Shown: positions 37,316 through 49,349 of the stretch, in pieces | Layout of the letters: each line of letters opens with the position of its first letter | Numbering within the stretch: position 1 is the first letter of the stretch | NCBI RefSeq assembly: GCF_023856365.1 | Contig: NW_026042393.1 | Span: 372,001-436,000 of the forward strand | Origin: Brienomyrus brachyistius | Taxonomy: Eukaryota; Chordata; Actinopteri; Osteoglossiformes; Mormyridae | Direction of reading: 5' to 3' | Length of the DNA stretch: 64,000 nucleotides | Translations under genes and position numbers: made by a program | Notes under the pieces: generated by a model | Told to the model about the DNA's origin: nothing | The model's database searches: none | Seen by the model: only the letters and a program-made list of their open reading frames with translations

Positions 37316-39002
37316 TGCTCTCTGGGGTGTGTCTAGGCCAATAGTAAAGCCCACAGCTGTGATCAGCTTTGGGTTTCATTCTTCTAGAACACAAACCCAG
37401 AAAGCTGACTTTATAAACCCTTTATCTTCTCGCTTTCCCTTCCCTCAGCCACCCCCGAGCTGGGCTGGCAGCCACTCAGATGCTGTGTTTACAGTCATTG
37501 CCTGTATGATGGTTCTGACTCCTGAAACCTGGCCCTGTTCCTCTGGGTTTGGGATATTTACTGTGGGGCAGTCAGCTCCTGAGGCCTGGAGTTAACCACA
37601 CCCACCCTGCTCTTAACACTCAGCTGGAGTTAACCACAACCACCCTGTACTTAACATCACCTGAAGCTAACCACGCCCACCCTGCTCTTAACACTCAGTT
37701 GGAGTTACCCACACTGCACTTAACACTCTGCTGCAAACAATTTTTGATAGTCAGTAAAGCACCCAAACATTAACACTGCTACAAAAATTAGAAAGAATAA
37801 GGAAGTTTATGGTCCCTCGTCAGCAGATGAGACCAGACACAGCTGTATCCATGACAACAGACGATCACATCAGATCATGTGGTCAGCCGGCGTCTCTCCC
37901 ATGACCTCAGCAAAAGAACCCTCTCCTGACAGCAACTCACTGACAAGTCATTTTCTGGCACACATCCCCCTTGTCTTGCATGGTATTAACCAACAGATGG
38001 CACAGCAGTTAAGGAGCTGAACTGTGCTGGTGTATCCTCCAATCAGGTGTGCTGATCCTTGAAGGTCAGCTGGGTAAAAGGGTGAAGTTTAACGTGGTTT
38101 GGCACCCAGGCAATATAACAATCCTTCCCCATGACAGTGGATCTGCACCTGCATGACTTGGATGTCTGTAATAGGCTCTTAAAAATATCTGCAGCCCATT
38201 TCAGATGCCCACTGTAGGAATGCCTGTGGCCCGCGCTCACCACAGCGACCCACAACACCCCAGTGAGCTGGGACACTGGGAGGGACCCGCCATCCTAAGA
38301 GGACTGGGAAACCACAGCAATGGCCATCAAAAAACCAGTGACTTCCTCAGCCGCCTGCTCACTTCCGCTTCAGTGCCGCTGCAGGCCGCGGTCGCCATGG
38401 CAGCCGGAGCGGCCCTTGCGTGCGAATGAGCCTGGGCTGGGGGGCTGTTCACACACCGGAAAGCGGCGGCTGCGTTCCGGCCCATTTCTCACTTCTGCCT
38501 TTGCACATGCGGAGCTCCCTGCAGCCCGACTCCGCGGACTGCCGCCCATCACACATCCCCCCTCCTTCTTTGTCTTGCCTCGTCATGCCTGGGAAAGCAG
38601 TCGGCCATCGTTGCCTCACTAAATGTCAGAAGTCTCCATTTTGGTGTCCCACGGAATAACTGTGACCACAGACTGAAATAAACACAAGGTTTATTTTGTT
38701 ACATAAATGACCAGTCTGTGGTCAGGGCTAATCAGATGAAGCAGCAGGCTCGTGGGGGGCTCATAGTGGGGTACGTTGGCATTTCACAAACGCAAGGAAA
38801 GCTGGAGAGGGGGGGGGGTTCCACAAAATACGTAAATGTACCTGAAAACTAGTGAGAAACAGCACGATATAGAATAGAGAGACATACAGAAAGAGGGAGC
38901 TGCACGGTAGTGTGAGATCAGATACAGTGCTGCGTCAGACAGGGACACCCGGGGAAAGAGGTAGTTATTTCAGCACCACAGTCGTTCAAAGTGTCTTAGC
39001 GA
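37316..39002. other. Unique sequence with a small repeat and a CpG-rich patch
   Basis: 37586-37735 is a degenerate repeat of about 40 bp (ggagttaaccacacccaccc, then tgctcttaacactcag, about 4 copies). 38360-38560 is CpG-rich with several GCCGC/GCGG motifs. No exon was recognised. Confidence 0.55.
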
Positions 39003-40008
39003 GTTAACACAGAGTAACAGATGCAGAGTAATAGGTGCAGAGTGACAGACACAAAGTAACATTCCGAATAATCAACACAGAGTAACAGATGCAGAGTAAT
39101 AGGTGCAGAGTGACAGACACAGAGTAACATTCCGAATAATCAACGCAGACTAACAGATGCAGAGTAATAGGTGCAGAGTGACAGACACAGAGTAACATTC
39201 CGAATAATCAACACAGAGTAACAGATGCAGAGTAATAGGTGCAGAGTGACAGACACAGAGTAACATTCAGAATAATCAACACAGAGTAACAGATGCAGAG
39301 TAATAGGTGCAGAGTGACAGACACAGAGTAACATTCCGAATAATCAACACCGAGTAACAGATGCAGAGTAATAGGTGCAGAGTGACAGACACAGAGTAAC
39401 ATTCCGAATAATCAACGCAGACTAACAGATGCAGAGTAATAGGTGCAGAGTGACCGACACAGAGTAACATTCAGAATAATCAACACAGAGAAACAGATGC
39501 AGAGTAATAGGTGCAGAGTGACAGACACAGAGTAACATTCCGAATAATCAACACAGAGTAACAGATGCAGAGTAATAGGTGCAGAGTGACAGACACAGAG
39601 TAACATTTCAAATAATCAACAGAGAGTAACAGATGCAGAGTAATAGGTGCAGAGTGACAGACACAGAGTAACATTCCGAATAATCAACACAGAGTAACAG
39701 ATGAGGAGTAATAGGTGCAGAGTGACAGACACAGAGTAACATTCAGAATAATCAACACAGAGAAACAGATGCAGAGTAATAGGTGCAGAGTGACAGACAC
39801 AGAGTAACATTCCGAATAATCAACGCAGACTAACAGATGCAGAGTAATAGGTGCAGAGTGACAGACACAGAGTAACATTCAGAATAATCAACACAGAGTA
39901 ACAGATGCAGAGTAATAGGTGCAGAGTGACAGACACAGAGTAACATTCCGAATAATCAACACAGAGTAACAGATGCAGAGTAATAGGTGCAGAGTAACAG
40001 ATGCAGAG
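39003..40008. repeat. Minisatellite, 68-bp unit, about 15 copies
   Basis: The unit contains aacacagagtaacagatgca, gagtaataggtgcagagtga, cagacacagagtaacattcc and gaataatc. Its sub-structure consists of related agagtaacag/agagtgacag pieces, suggesting it grew from a shorter motif. It has the same unit length as the 15433 array but is unrelated in sequence. Confidence 0.97.
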
Positions 40009-40165
40009 TAACATCCATCCATCCTTCCATCTATCCATCCACTTTCTGTAACTGCAGGGGGTCCAGAGCCTATCCTGGAAGCTACAGGTGCAAGGCAGGG
40101 AACAACCCAGGACAGGGTGCCAACCCATCACAGGGCACACTCACACACCATTTACTCACACATAC
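40009..40165. mobile_element. Fish dispersed repeat of the (TCCA)n - 'cagggcacactcacacacc' type
   Basis: The sequence catccatccatcc, then ctgcagggggtccagagcct, then aacccaggacagggtgccaa, then cccatcacagggcacactca matches a dispersed element seen throughout fish genomes. It sits directly against the 68-bp array. Confidence 0.65.
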
Positions 40166-40404
40166 ATACTGCAGAATAACATATGCAGAAAGAAATAAAC
40201 AGATGAACAGACACAGAGCAAAACATCCAGAATAACAGATACAGAGTAATTGATGCAAAGTAACAAATGTAGAGTAACAAATGCCAAGTAACAGACATCA
40301 AGTATGCAAAAATGATGCAGAATAATAAATGCAGAATAACAGTAAGAGATCCTGAAACAGACGCAGAGGCATGGACAGAGTACCAGACACAGATTGACAC
40401 ATGC

Positions 40405-40600
40405 CTGCTACCCTTGTGCCTATTGGGGTACCTGTATGCGGTATCTGTGACTGGAGAGTCATGGGTTCAAATCCCACAGTGATGTCACCATTCCATCCCT
40501 GAGCAAAGCCCTTAACCCCAGCTGTTCCAGGCACTGCCTGACTCTGCCTTCTCAACTGTATGTTGATTTGGATAAAAACATATACTAAATACATGTAACA
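40405..40600 (+). mobile_element. tRNA-derived SINE, degenerate
   Basis: A pol III B-box-like gggttcaaatccca lies at 40463-40476, with a decayed A-box region before it. The fish SINE body motif gagcaaagcccttaacccc follows. The 3' tail, 'gtatgttgatttggataaaa' and 'actaaatacatgtaa', is shared with many fish SINE/LINE tails. Confidence 0.75.
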
Positions 40601-41793
40601 GAAAGTGTCCCGTTTCACTTGTTGCTCTGCAGACATTATGAGTAGAGATGAAGTGAGAGAGAGAGATCGGTCAAGCAAAATCTGAGAAACACAGGTCAAA
40701 AAAGCCAGTCTGAGCAGGGATTTAACTGCACAAAAGAGTCTGCTAAAGGAGTAAAATGCAAACACAGAAATCTCACTACTGTCTTTCATTACTTGGGGCA
40801 CACAGACACACACAGTGACACAGATACACATATTCACACACATCCTGTAAATATTCACATGGTCTGAAGCTACATCCCTAACCAACGGAACTGATATAAA
40901 TCTGGATGCTGTCTTATTTCTAGCTGTGCATCTAACACAGTGAAAATGGGGGAATAAATGGGGGGAACAAATGGGGGGAACAAATGGGAGACTTCATCAA
41001 CGTCCTATTACCCACAAAAATAGCCCCAAATATTTAAGGACTGGGCTGACTGGGCTGGGCTGGGCTGAATGGGCTGACTGGGCTGAATGGGCTGACTGGG
41101 CTGGCTGAGCTGGGCTTGCTGGGCTGACTGGGCTAAATGGGCTGAGCTGAATGGGCTGACTGGGCTGGCTGGGCTGAGCTGAGCTGGTCCGTATCTCTCA
41201 GTAACACAGACGCTCCCATGCAGGGCGTCTGACTCTCTTTTTGTGGAAACGCACGTCGTAGGCGAAGTTCATTAACAACCATAAGCTGTGGAATGAGCCG
41301 CTCAGCGTGATGACTGGTGGCCTCTTCCGCGGGTTCATTTTGTAAACAATGTGTGACACGCACCATGCACTTATTTCACCCATGTGTAGAACAATTTGGG
41401 GATAATTTCTTGGGGACGATTTCAATGTCACTGCTGTGACCAGCAAAACTCTGGCCTGACTGCTGCTTTACGGCTCCTTGTCTTTAAAGGGGACAGTAGC
41501 CAGGGCCCAGAGGAGCTCGTCACACCAGCGGCAGGACGGCCCACTCGAATTGTACCGGATCAACGACAGCAAGGTCACATGAGCAGTCAAAGAGCCCACA
41601 TGGGGATGAGCCGCCCCCCACCCACATGGGGATGAGCCGCCACCACGTACCAAAAGTGAAAGTGGCCCTTTTACCGCTGCGTGACGCTTCGTATCAAACC
41701 AACAGCAGCTGGAAATTCACACACTCACTTCCTCCTTTTCAGAATCCAAGTTCCCTAGAGGCCAACAAGAAGCCAGGAGAAACCATGCAGAAG
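40601..41793. other. Unique sequence with a short GGGCTGACT-type repeat
   Basis: 41040-41190 is a simple repeat of gggctgact/gggctgaat/gggctgg. 40920-41000 has three 'ggggggaa(c/t)aa' copies. Otherwise unique; no exon was recognised. Confidence 0.6.
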
Positions 41794-42715
41794 CCCACAG
41801 CTCCCCTCTCCTCCCTGCGTGGGTCTATGTCGACCAGGCCAGTCGATGCCCACAGTTCCCCTCTCCCTCCCGTGTGGGTCTATGTTGACCACGCCAGTCA
41901 ATGCCCATGGCTCTCCTCCCCCTCCTGTGTGGGTCTATGTCGACCAAGACAGCCAATGCCCACAGCTCCCCTCTCCTCCCTGCGTGGGTCTATGTCGACC
42001 AGGCCAGTCGATGCCCACAGCTCCCCTCTACTCCCCGTGTGGGTCTGTGTCGACCAGGCCAGCCAATGCCCACGGCTCCCCTCTCCCTCCCGTGTGGGTC
42101 TATGTCGACCAGGCCAGTCAATGCCCACGGCTCCCCTCTCCCTCCTGTGTGGGTCTATGTCGACCAGGCCAGCCAATGCCCACAGCTCCCCTCTCCTCCC
42201 TGCGTGGGTCTATGTCGACTAGGCCAGTCAATGCCCACAGCTCCCCTCTCCCTCCTGTGTGGGTCTATGTCGACCAGGCCAGCCAATGCCCACAGCTCCC
42301 CTCTCCTCCCCGCGTGGGTCTATGTCGACCAGGCCAGCCAATGCCCACAGCTCCCCTCTCCTCCCTGCGTGGGTCTATGTCGACCAGGCCAGCCAATGCC
42401 CACAGCTCCCCTCTCCTCCCTGCGTGGGTCTATGTTGACCACGCCAGTCAATGCCCACAGCTCCCCTCCCCCTCCTGTGTGGGTCTATGTCGACCAGGCC
42501 AACCAATGCCCACAGCTCCCCTCTCCTCCCCGTGTGGGTCTATGTTGACCAGGCCAGCCAATGCCCACAGCTCCCCTCTCCTCCCCGTGTGGGTCCGTGT
42601 CGATCAGGCCAGCTAATGCCCACAGCTCCCCTCTCCTCCCCGCGTGGGTCTATGTCGACCAGGCCAGCCAATGCCCACGGCTCCCCTCTCCCTCCCATGT
42701 GCGTCCGCGTCGGCC
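41794..42715. repeat. Minisatellite, 55-bp unit, about 16-17 copies
   Basis: The unit contains cccacagctcccctctcctc, cctgcgtgggtctatgtcga and ccaggccagccaatg. Variants are ctccctcccgtgtgg versus ctcctccctgcgtgg and tcgaccagg versus ttgaccacg. The last unit has diverged to gtccgcgtcggccatgcc. The gccaatg joint gives CCAAT in many units. Confidence 0.96.
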
Positions 42716-43185
42716 ATGCCAGGGGTTTGTGGGCTTTGACTCACACTCTCCTTGCCTGAGCCCTCTGACTCACTCTTACAAGAAGCAGCACACGGTTTCT
42801 GAGCACCACATCTTCTGCAGGGTGCATATGACCGTGGGTAGGCGCCGTGCACACGTGTGTGGGAACAGGCTCTTGTCGCCGTGAGCACTGCGGTGACGTG
42901 TGGTCCTGCTCTGGCTCTTCCACAGAACTCGTAGGCTGTTACTGGCCCCAGGGGGGCGGATCACACTCATGACAGACTCCAGATAGGACCCTGGGGGCCC
43001 AGTAGCCTTGCAGAAAGTCTCTGTAATTTCTGACAGGACAGTGCAGAGAAACACCACCTGATCTCAGATCACGCTGCACGTCTGTATGTCACAGTGGTCA
43101 AACAGAGCCTTTGTAGGGTACCTGGGCAGAATGCTCACCCTCCTGACCTTTCACCCCCCAGCTCTATCCTTCTTACACCTGAATA
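42716..43185. other. Unique sequence, no gene seen
   Basis: Unique mid-GC DNA between the 55-bp array and the Tc1-like fossil. Confidence 0.6.
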
Positions 43186-44250
43186 TACACCGATCAACCA
43201 CAACATTAAGACCCCCGCCTAATATTGTGTCGGTCCCCCTCCTGCAGCCAAAACAGCTCTGACCCGTCCAGACATGGTCTCCAGGAGACTCTGAAGGTTA
43301 ATGTATCTGGTAAGAAGAGGTTAGCAGCAGATTATGTAACTCCTGTAAGTGGTGATGTGGGACCTCCAGGGACTGGACTTGTTTGTCCAGAATATCCCAC
43401 AGATGCTCGGTTAGACTGAGATCTGGGGAATTTGGAAGCCAAGTCAACACTTTGCAATCTTTTTCATGTTCCTCAATCCATTCCTGAACAATTTCTGCAG
43501 TGTGGCAGAGTGCATTATCCTGCTGAAAGAGGCCACTGCCATTGGGGAATAACACTGCCATGAAGGGGTGTACTTGGTCTGCCACAATGTTTACGTAGGT
43601 AGTACGTGTCAAAGTGACATCCACATGAAGGCCAGGACCCAAGGCTTCCCAGCAGACCATTGCTCAGAGCATCACACTGCCCCCGCTGGCTTGCCTGCTT
43701 CCCATAATGCATCCTGGTTCCTTCTCTTCCCCAGGTAAATAATGCGCATGCACCTCGCCATCCACATGATATAACAGAAAATGTGACTCATCAGACGAGG
43801 CCACAACTACGACGACTGTGTGTTCTGACACCTTTCTATCACAGCCAGCATTAACTTTTTTAGCAGTTTGTGGTACAGTAGCTCTCCTGTGGGATCAGAC
43901 TGGAGAGACCAGCCTTCGGTCCCCATGCACACCAATCACCCATGGGCGCCCATGACCTCTGCTTCACCGGTTGACCTTCCATGGACCACATTTGGTAGGT
44001 ACACCCCAGGAACACCAAGACCTGCCATTTTGTAGATGCTCTGACCCAGTCGTCTAGCCATCACAATTTGGCCCTTGTCAGAGTCACTCAGATCCTCACA
44101 CTTGGACATTTTCCTGCTTCCAAGACATTAACCTCAAGAACTGACTGTTCACTTTCATAATATACAATGGCTCCCTTTACAGGTGCCATTGTAACAAGAC
44201 AATAAATGTTATTTACTTCACCTGTCAGCGGTTTGAACATATCAGCAGGG
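43186..44250 (-). mobile_element. Tc1/mariner-like DNA transposon fossil, internally deleted
   Basis: The left end, tacaccgatcaaccacaaca, matches the terminal inverted repeat of a Tc1-like element widespread in fish. The right end (gtcagcggtttgaacatatc) is a decayed inverted counterpart. A TA precedes the left end, as expected for Tc1 target sites. The element is about 1.06 kb and lacks a central segment after about 43800. It is too damaged to be autonomous. Confidence 0.85.
43298..43815 (-). pseudogene. Tc1-like transposase remnant
   Basis: The minus strand keeps parts of a DDE transposase. These are SSDESHF near 43790 (first Asp), LFQQDNALCHTA (second Asp), and PNSPDLSLTEHLWD (Glu of the triad), followed by the usual C-terminal helix region. 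An in-frame TGA at 43664-43666 separates the first Asp from the rest, and the DNA-binding N-terminus is lost or rearranged. The transposase is not functional. Confidence 0.85.
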
Positions 44251-46109
44251 AGGACATTAGTGACACTGAGTGACAGCATTATGGTAGCACAGCTCTGGAA
44301 GAGAGTCTGGGTTGATAGGGGAGGGGCTGTCTGCTGGGTGGTGAGCTGCTACAGGAAATCAGCTTCACCTCCTACACTGCATCATAAAACAGTTATAAAA
44401 TCCACAAGAGTTACGGGCAGCATCTGTGGGATGGCATTTGCCTTTTTCAGAGGTGATTTACTCCTCATGCCTGACAGTTACAAGCTTCACACAAACATGT
44501 GGTTACAAATCTCAGTACTGATTACTGAAGTTTCAGCTGCACCCACCAACCATGGGAGGGCGTCACGCCGCTGCCGTGCTGAGAATCATGGGAGTCCAAG
44601 CATCATGGGAGACTGAGTCCCGAAGATTACAGAAAATCTGACACTGACTGGGGGAGTTGTGAGAATCGGTGATGTGAGCGTTATCTCCATGGGTAAAACC
44701 CCCAACATGAAGACAGAAAGGAAGCCTGCACAATGAGTTACGAAAGGCAGCTTTTTCAGAATCAATTTTTCTGCCTTACGTGTCAAAACAGGCCTGGTGA
44801 GATTTGTCTTCAGATATTCCCCAAGCTAATGATGAAAGAGTTTTTTCACATTCCAGCATTTATCATTTGTCAGTCATTTATCAGATAAATCGATAACAAA
44901 CGCCGTTTACACCTCAGCCGTGTAGAACACAGCGAGGACACCGGCAGAGTGAAAACTTTCACAGAGCACTGCCAGCAGATGGCCTGCAGAGAGGACTGCC
45001 ATCAATGTGGAGCGCTCACTCTGTAGCTTATCAGCTAGAATGTTCTGGAAGCGATTCAGAGCCAAAGTTAAAAACACGTGTGCATATCTGTCATTTATCT
45101 CAGCTGGAAGGGCCCGGAATTAGTAGCGTCTCACTGATAAACCAGATTGTTACAGCCTCCTGCGTGCAGACGCTGCGTTTCCTCATGCATACTGGGAGCA
45201 GCTCTCAGCAGCTTTCTCAGCGTCTGTCGGATACATGTCTCCTGCAAGGGACTGTTTTTCAGTTCTGCATGAAGGAGCAGGTGACATCCAGCCTCGACTG
45301 GAGGGCGCAAAGACGCAGCCAATTATTGGTTGGAGGGGACATAACAGGCAGGGGACAGGGGCCCCCACCCCAGAGAGCAGGAACATCCCCCTGCATGCCG
45401 CAACCCCTCCGGTTCCTCACGGGGTGTCTCTCTGCGTGCCGTGGCCCCTCCGGTTCCTCTCGGGCCATCTCTCTCTCACACGCACACACACAGACACACT
45501 CACAGGCACGCAAGCACCGGAAACCAAACCTCAGAGTTTTGTCACGAAAGCTGTTGCTCTGGCAGGTCAGGTGATGTAGTACGCGGCTGAGAAGCTTCAC
45601 AAACAGCCACTTACTGTCAAAAAACGCAGACAAAGAGGAGAGAGAGAGAGAAAGATAGAGAGAGAGAGATCGAAAAAGAGCCGGTTCCCCTCCTGGGGAG
45701 TCTGCAGCAGCGAGGCAGAGCAGACGAGCGAGCCACTAACCGCAACCGCAACCGCCCCCTGCTGCCCTGCACCTGGCTGCGCTGCTGCTCTCTGCAGACA
45801 TGCAGAACACACAGCGTTGATCCCTGGGGGGGGAGGGGCACGGGGGTTTATGGCCCTGCTCCTGATCCTCATGGCGACACCTTGAGCCGCAGGCAGCCTG
45901 GGATAGTGGCAGCAGCTCTGGAGGCCTGTGGGCCTGGAGCAGACCGTGAAAGGGCAGGCATGTGAGCGTGTAACATGTGAAAGCCCACAATGCCCTGGCT
46001 CTATTTAAAGCCGAGAGCGTGGGAAAGCGGCTCCGCCACGAGTGGTGACACAGGCAAGGTTGCCGTCTCGCAGAACACAGCACGGCTGACCCGCCCACTC
46101 ACACTGCCA
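44251..46109. other. Unique sequence with GA tract and RUNX-site cluster
   Basis: No gene was recognised. 45402-45475 has a short duplicated block (cccctccggttcctc twice). 45633-45675 is a GA tract. The RUNX-like sites at 45738 are annotated separately. 45988-46040 has a TATA-like ctatttaaag, but nothing coding follows it. Confidence 0.5.
45738..45756 (-). promoter_or_regulatory. Tandem RUNX consensus sites
   Basis: The stretch aaccgcaaccgcaaccgcc holds two perfect RACCRCA matches (RUNX, read as TGCGGTT on the minus strand) and a third near match, spaced 6 bp apart. It lies about 12 kb upstream of the RUNX P1 exon. Autoregulation is a hypothesis. Confidence 0.35.
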
Positions 46110-47125
46110 GGACCTCTCAGGCCGTGAGCCGCTCGAACCGTGAGCCTCTCGGACTCTGAGCCTCTCAAACTCTGAGCTACTCACACTCTGAGCTGCTCAG
46201 ACTGCAAGCTGCTCAGACCATGACCTGCTTGGACTGTGAGCTGCTCAGATGGTGAGATGTTGGGACCGTGAGCCTCTTGGACCCTGAGCCACTCGGAATG
46301 CAAGCTGCTCAGACCATGATCGCTTGGACGGTAAGCCATTCGGACCGTGTGCCACTCGAACCCTGAGCTGCACGGCCCTTATGTCACTCAGACCGTCAGC
46401 TACTCGGGCTGTGAGCCTCTCGGACCCTGAGCCTCTCAGACCGTGAGCCACTCGGATCCTGAGCCGCTCGGGCTGTGAGCCTCTCGGACCCTGAGCCTCT
46501 CAGACCGTGAGCCACTCGGATCCTGAGCCTCTCGGACCCTGAGCCTCTCGGAACCTGAGCCTCTCGGACACTTAGCCTCTCGGACCCTGAGCCGATCGGG
46601 CTGTGAGCCTCTCGGACCCTGAGCCTCTCAGACCGTGAGCCACTCGGATCCTGAGCCGCTCGGGCTGTGAGCCTCTCGGACCCTGAGCCTCTCGGACCCT
46701 TAGCCTCTCGGACCCTGAGCCGATCGGGCTGTGAGCCTCTTGGACCCAGAGCCTCTCAGACCCTTAGCCACTCGGATCCTGAGCCGCTTGGGCTGTGAGC
46801 CTCTCGGACCCTTAGCCTCTCGGACCCTGAGCCGCTCGGACCCTTAGCCGCTCGGGCTGTGAGCCTCTCGGACCCTGAGCCGCTCGGGCTGTGAGCCTCT
46901 CGGACCCTGAGCCGCTCGGACCCTTAGCCACTCGGACCCTGAGCCGCTCGGACCCTTAGCCACTCGGACCCTGAGCCGCTCGGACCCTTAGCCACTCGGA
47001 CCTTGAGCCGCTCGGGCCGTGAGCCTCTCGGACCCTGAGCCGCTCGGACCCTTAGCCACTCGGACCCTGAGCCGCTCGGACCCTTAGCCACTCGGACCTT
47101 GAGCCGCTCGGGCTGTGAGGCCTGC
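46110..47125. repeat. Minisatellite, 16-bp core unit, about 60 copies
   Basis: The core is gagcctctcggaccct, with variants gagccgctcgggctgt and tagccactcggaccct. These combine into 32-bp and longer composite repeats toward the right end. The left end (46110-46450) is the most diverged. There is about one CpG per unit. Confidence 0.95.
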
Positions 47126-49349
47126 CCACTGAAGAAACACGGCTGCAGAGTAAGCCGGCTGCCAGATGAGATGCAATGGCGAGTCACTCGGTGAGAACGA
47201 GGAGCCCCTGCCTGTGCGAGGTGGTTCCTCAGACAGTCTCTCTCATCTCCACTTCCTCTCTCTACCCATGGGCTCCACTTCCTGTGCTACCAGGCTGCGG
47301 GACGACCAAGTCTGGGTTGTGGTTCTGGGGCTGTGGGCCCAGGTATGGGACTGGTATTTGAACAGTTTCAAACCTTCAAAAAGGATATAAAAATGGCTTT
47401 GATGCAGACAAATGGTTTTCATAGTGACCTGATCGGAGCTTCATGGTTATTTGCTGTATGCATTGTGCATTGTGAGAGCTACCATGAGACCTGTGTAGCT
47501 GCTTCCATAGAAAATCTCTATCTGTCAGAGCTTAAGGTTAAATAAAAATGGAAGGAGAGTGCAGGCCATGGGTCTTGTTCATGTTAATGACAAGGTTAAT
47601 GAAAGCTGTGATCGCAATGTCACCTTGGCCACAGAGCTCTGGCTCCACCCACCAGCCCAGACTGACCTGCTGTTTAGCCCCTCCCACCCCATACACCTCA
47701 AGTGCAGAAGAGCCAAGTCTGGGACACATTACACACCATGTGAAAATGTGCCCAAGTGTCCTTCATTATGGCCAGGCCCTGCACCACTACAAAGGGAGCG
47801 CCGTCTCTCAGAAGGGGAGCAAGCCACGGCCCATGCATCCATCCGGGGGTGGGGGGGGTCGTCTCTGAACCCATCTCATCGGGAATTGACAGAGAACTCA
47901 GATGTGAAATATCTGCGGAGAGAGGGACAGAAGGACAGACAGAAAGAGAAAGAGATGGAGAGAGGGACAGAAGGAGACAGAGAGAGAAAGAGATGGAGGG
48001 AGGGACAGCGAGGGAGACAGGAAGATGGAGAGAGGGACAGAAGGAGACAGAGAGAGAGAGAGACAGTGAGAGGAACCATGTCCAAGTTCAAAAGCTAGGA
48101 ATTGTGAGAAGGCAGCAGACTTGATTAAATGATGATGATGATGCATCCCGGAGATTAAGAGGGAGAGATAGATGGGTGATGCGACATCAGAGTGATCAGC
48201 CGAGGGCCAGCAGTGAGTGGAGAATCCGAGCAGCTCCCACGCGTCCCCGGAGCAGCTGTGATGTCTTCAGAGATGAGTCGCTCAGTTCCAAAAACAGGTC
48301 GCAGCCACACGGTTGGGGGTGGGGGGCTGCGGGGGGCTTCTGACTCACACAGAGTTCTGATGAAAAACACGCTTAGCGTTTGGAGCACAGCACGTGGAGC
48401 ACGGGAGCTGTGCTAGAGGGGTAGAAGTATTTGAAATGACTGTGAGGAGTTACCATTAGCAGGCAGCGCGTAAGACGGCACCCAGCGAGTCAGAGGGCTC
48501 GAGCGCGACCCGTCAGGGGCCAGAGGGCCATCTGTGGAGCCCGTGTGTGACCCCGGAGCTTTGAGAGCTGTGGTGAAGCCAGTGAATCAGCATGCTTCCC
48601 ACAGCACTGGGAAAGGAGAGAGAAGCTGCCAGGCAGACAATTACAGCAGCAGATAGCTGGCCGATGAGAGCCGCTTATGGAAGTGAGAGAGGGCGTGGCC
48701 CCTGGACACCGGGCTGCTTGGCCCCATGAGGCCCTTGTGAGGCCCTGCCAGGCCTTTTCTCTTGCCACAGGCAGCTCCCAAATGAAACACGGGGCGGACA
48801 AGGCGCCAGCAGAACACTGATGCTATCGCGGCTCCGGCGGGTGCGGCCAGTCGCCGTTATCAGCCGCGCGGCCTCTCCTTATCAGATGGCCCCCATCAGG
48901 CTGATACTCCAGGCCTCATCCCTTGAAACTGTTACGCAGCTTCCAGATGCGGGGGTGCAGGATGGAGTAAACAAATGAGTGGCGCACTCCTCCGACGCAA
49001 AGGAAGATTGCGATGCTTAGGGCTCGGGACGCGGCTGCAATACAGCCACCATGAACGACATCCTGCCAGCAACCATGTCTGTCACATGCAAACCTCCGTC
49101 TGCACCACAGGAAATAAACAGGCAGAGTAAAGCAGACAGGTAGCAGTGCAGCTTACTGGCAGCAGCGTGAAGATGGCGATGTAAGGCAAGCCCACACCGG
49201 ACAGCCATCTTGGAAGCATCAGCATTCACGTGTCTTTTTTTACAGGGTTGCTGTGTGATTTCTGCACAGGCCCAGGGGACAGCATGACCGTTCTGGGTAA
49301 CAAGGTGAGGTGAGCCTGTCCCTGTCGGTCGTGTGGGTCCTATTACTGG
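47126..49349. other. Unique sequence with GA-rich repeat; no gene seen
   Basis: 47918-48075 is a purine repeat (gagagagggacagaaggaga, 3-4 loose copies). 48130-48143 is a (GAT) run. 48820-48960 is CpG-rich with GATA motifs. No exon was recognised. Confidence 0.5.
48850..48895 (-). promoter_or_regulatory. Candidate GATA/E-box cluster in CpG-rich unique DNA
   Basis: Two TTATCAG (GATA, minus strand) lie at 48857-48863 and 48880-48886. The second overlaps CAGATG, an E-box, within GC-rich unique sequence. The arrangement is reminiscent of haematopoietic elements; function is inferred. Confidence 0.3.

Noticed and set aside
38320..38660. CpG-rich open frames as a gene start
   Set aside because: The peptides show no known domain, there is no convincing splice donor, and overlapping frames are open on both strands because of composition.
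40440..40480. tRNA gene
   Set aside because: The B box is good but the cloverleaf cannot be completed and a SINE tail follows.
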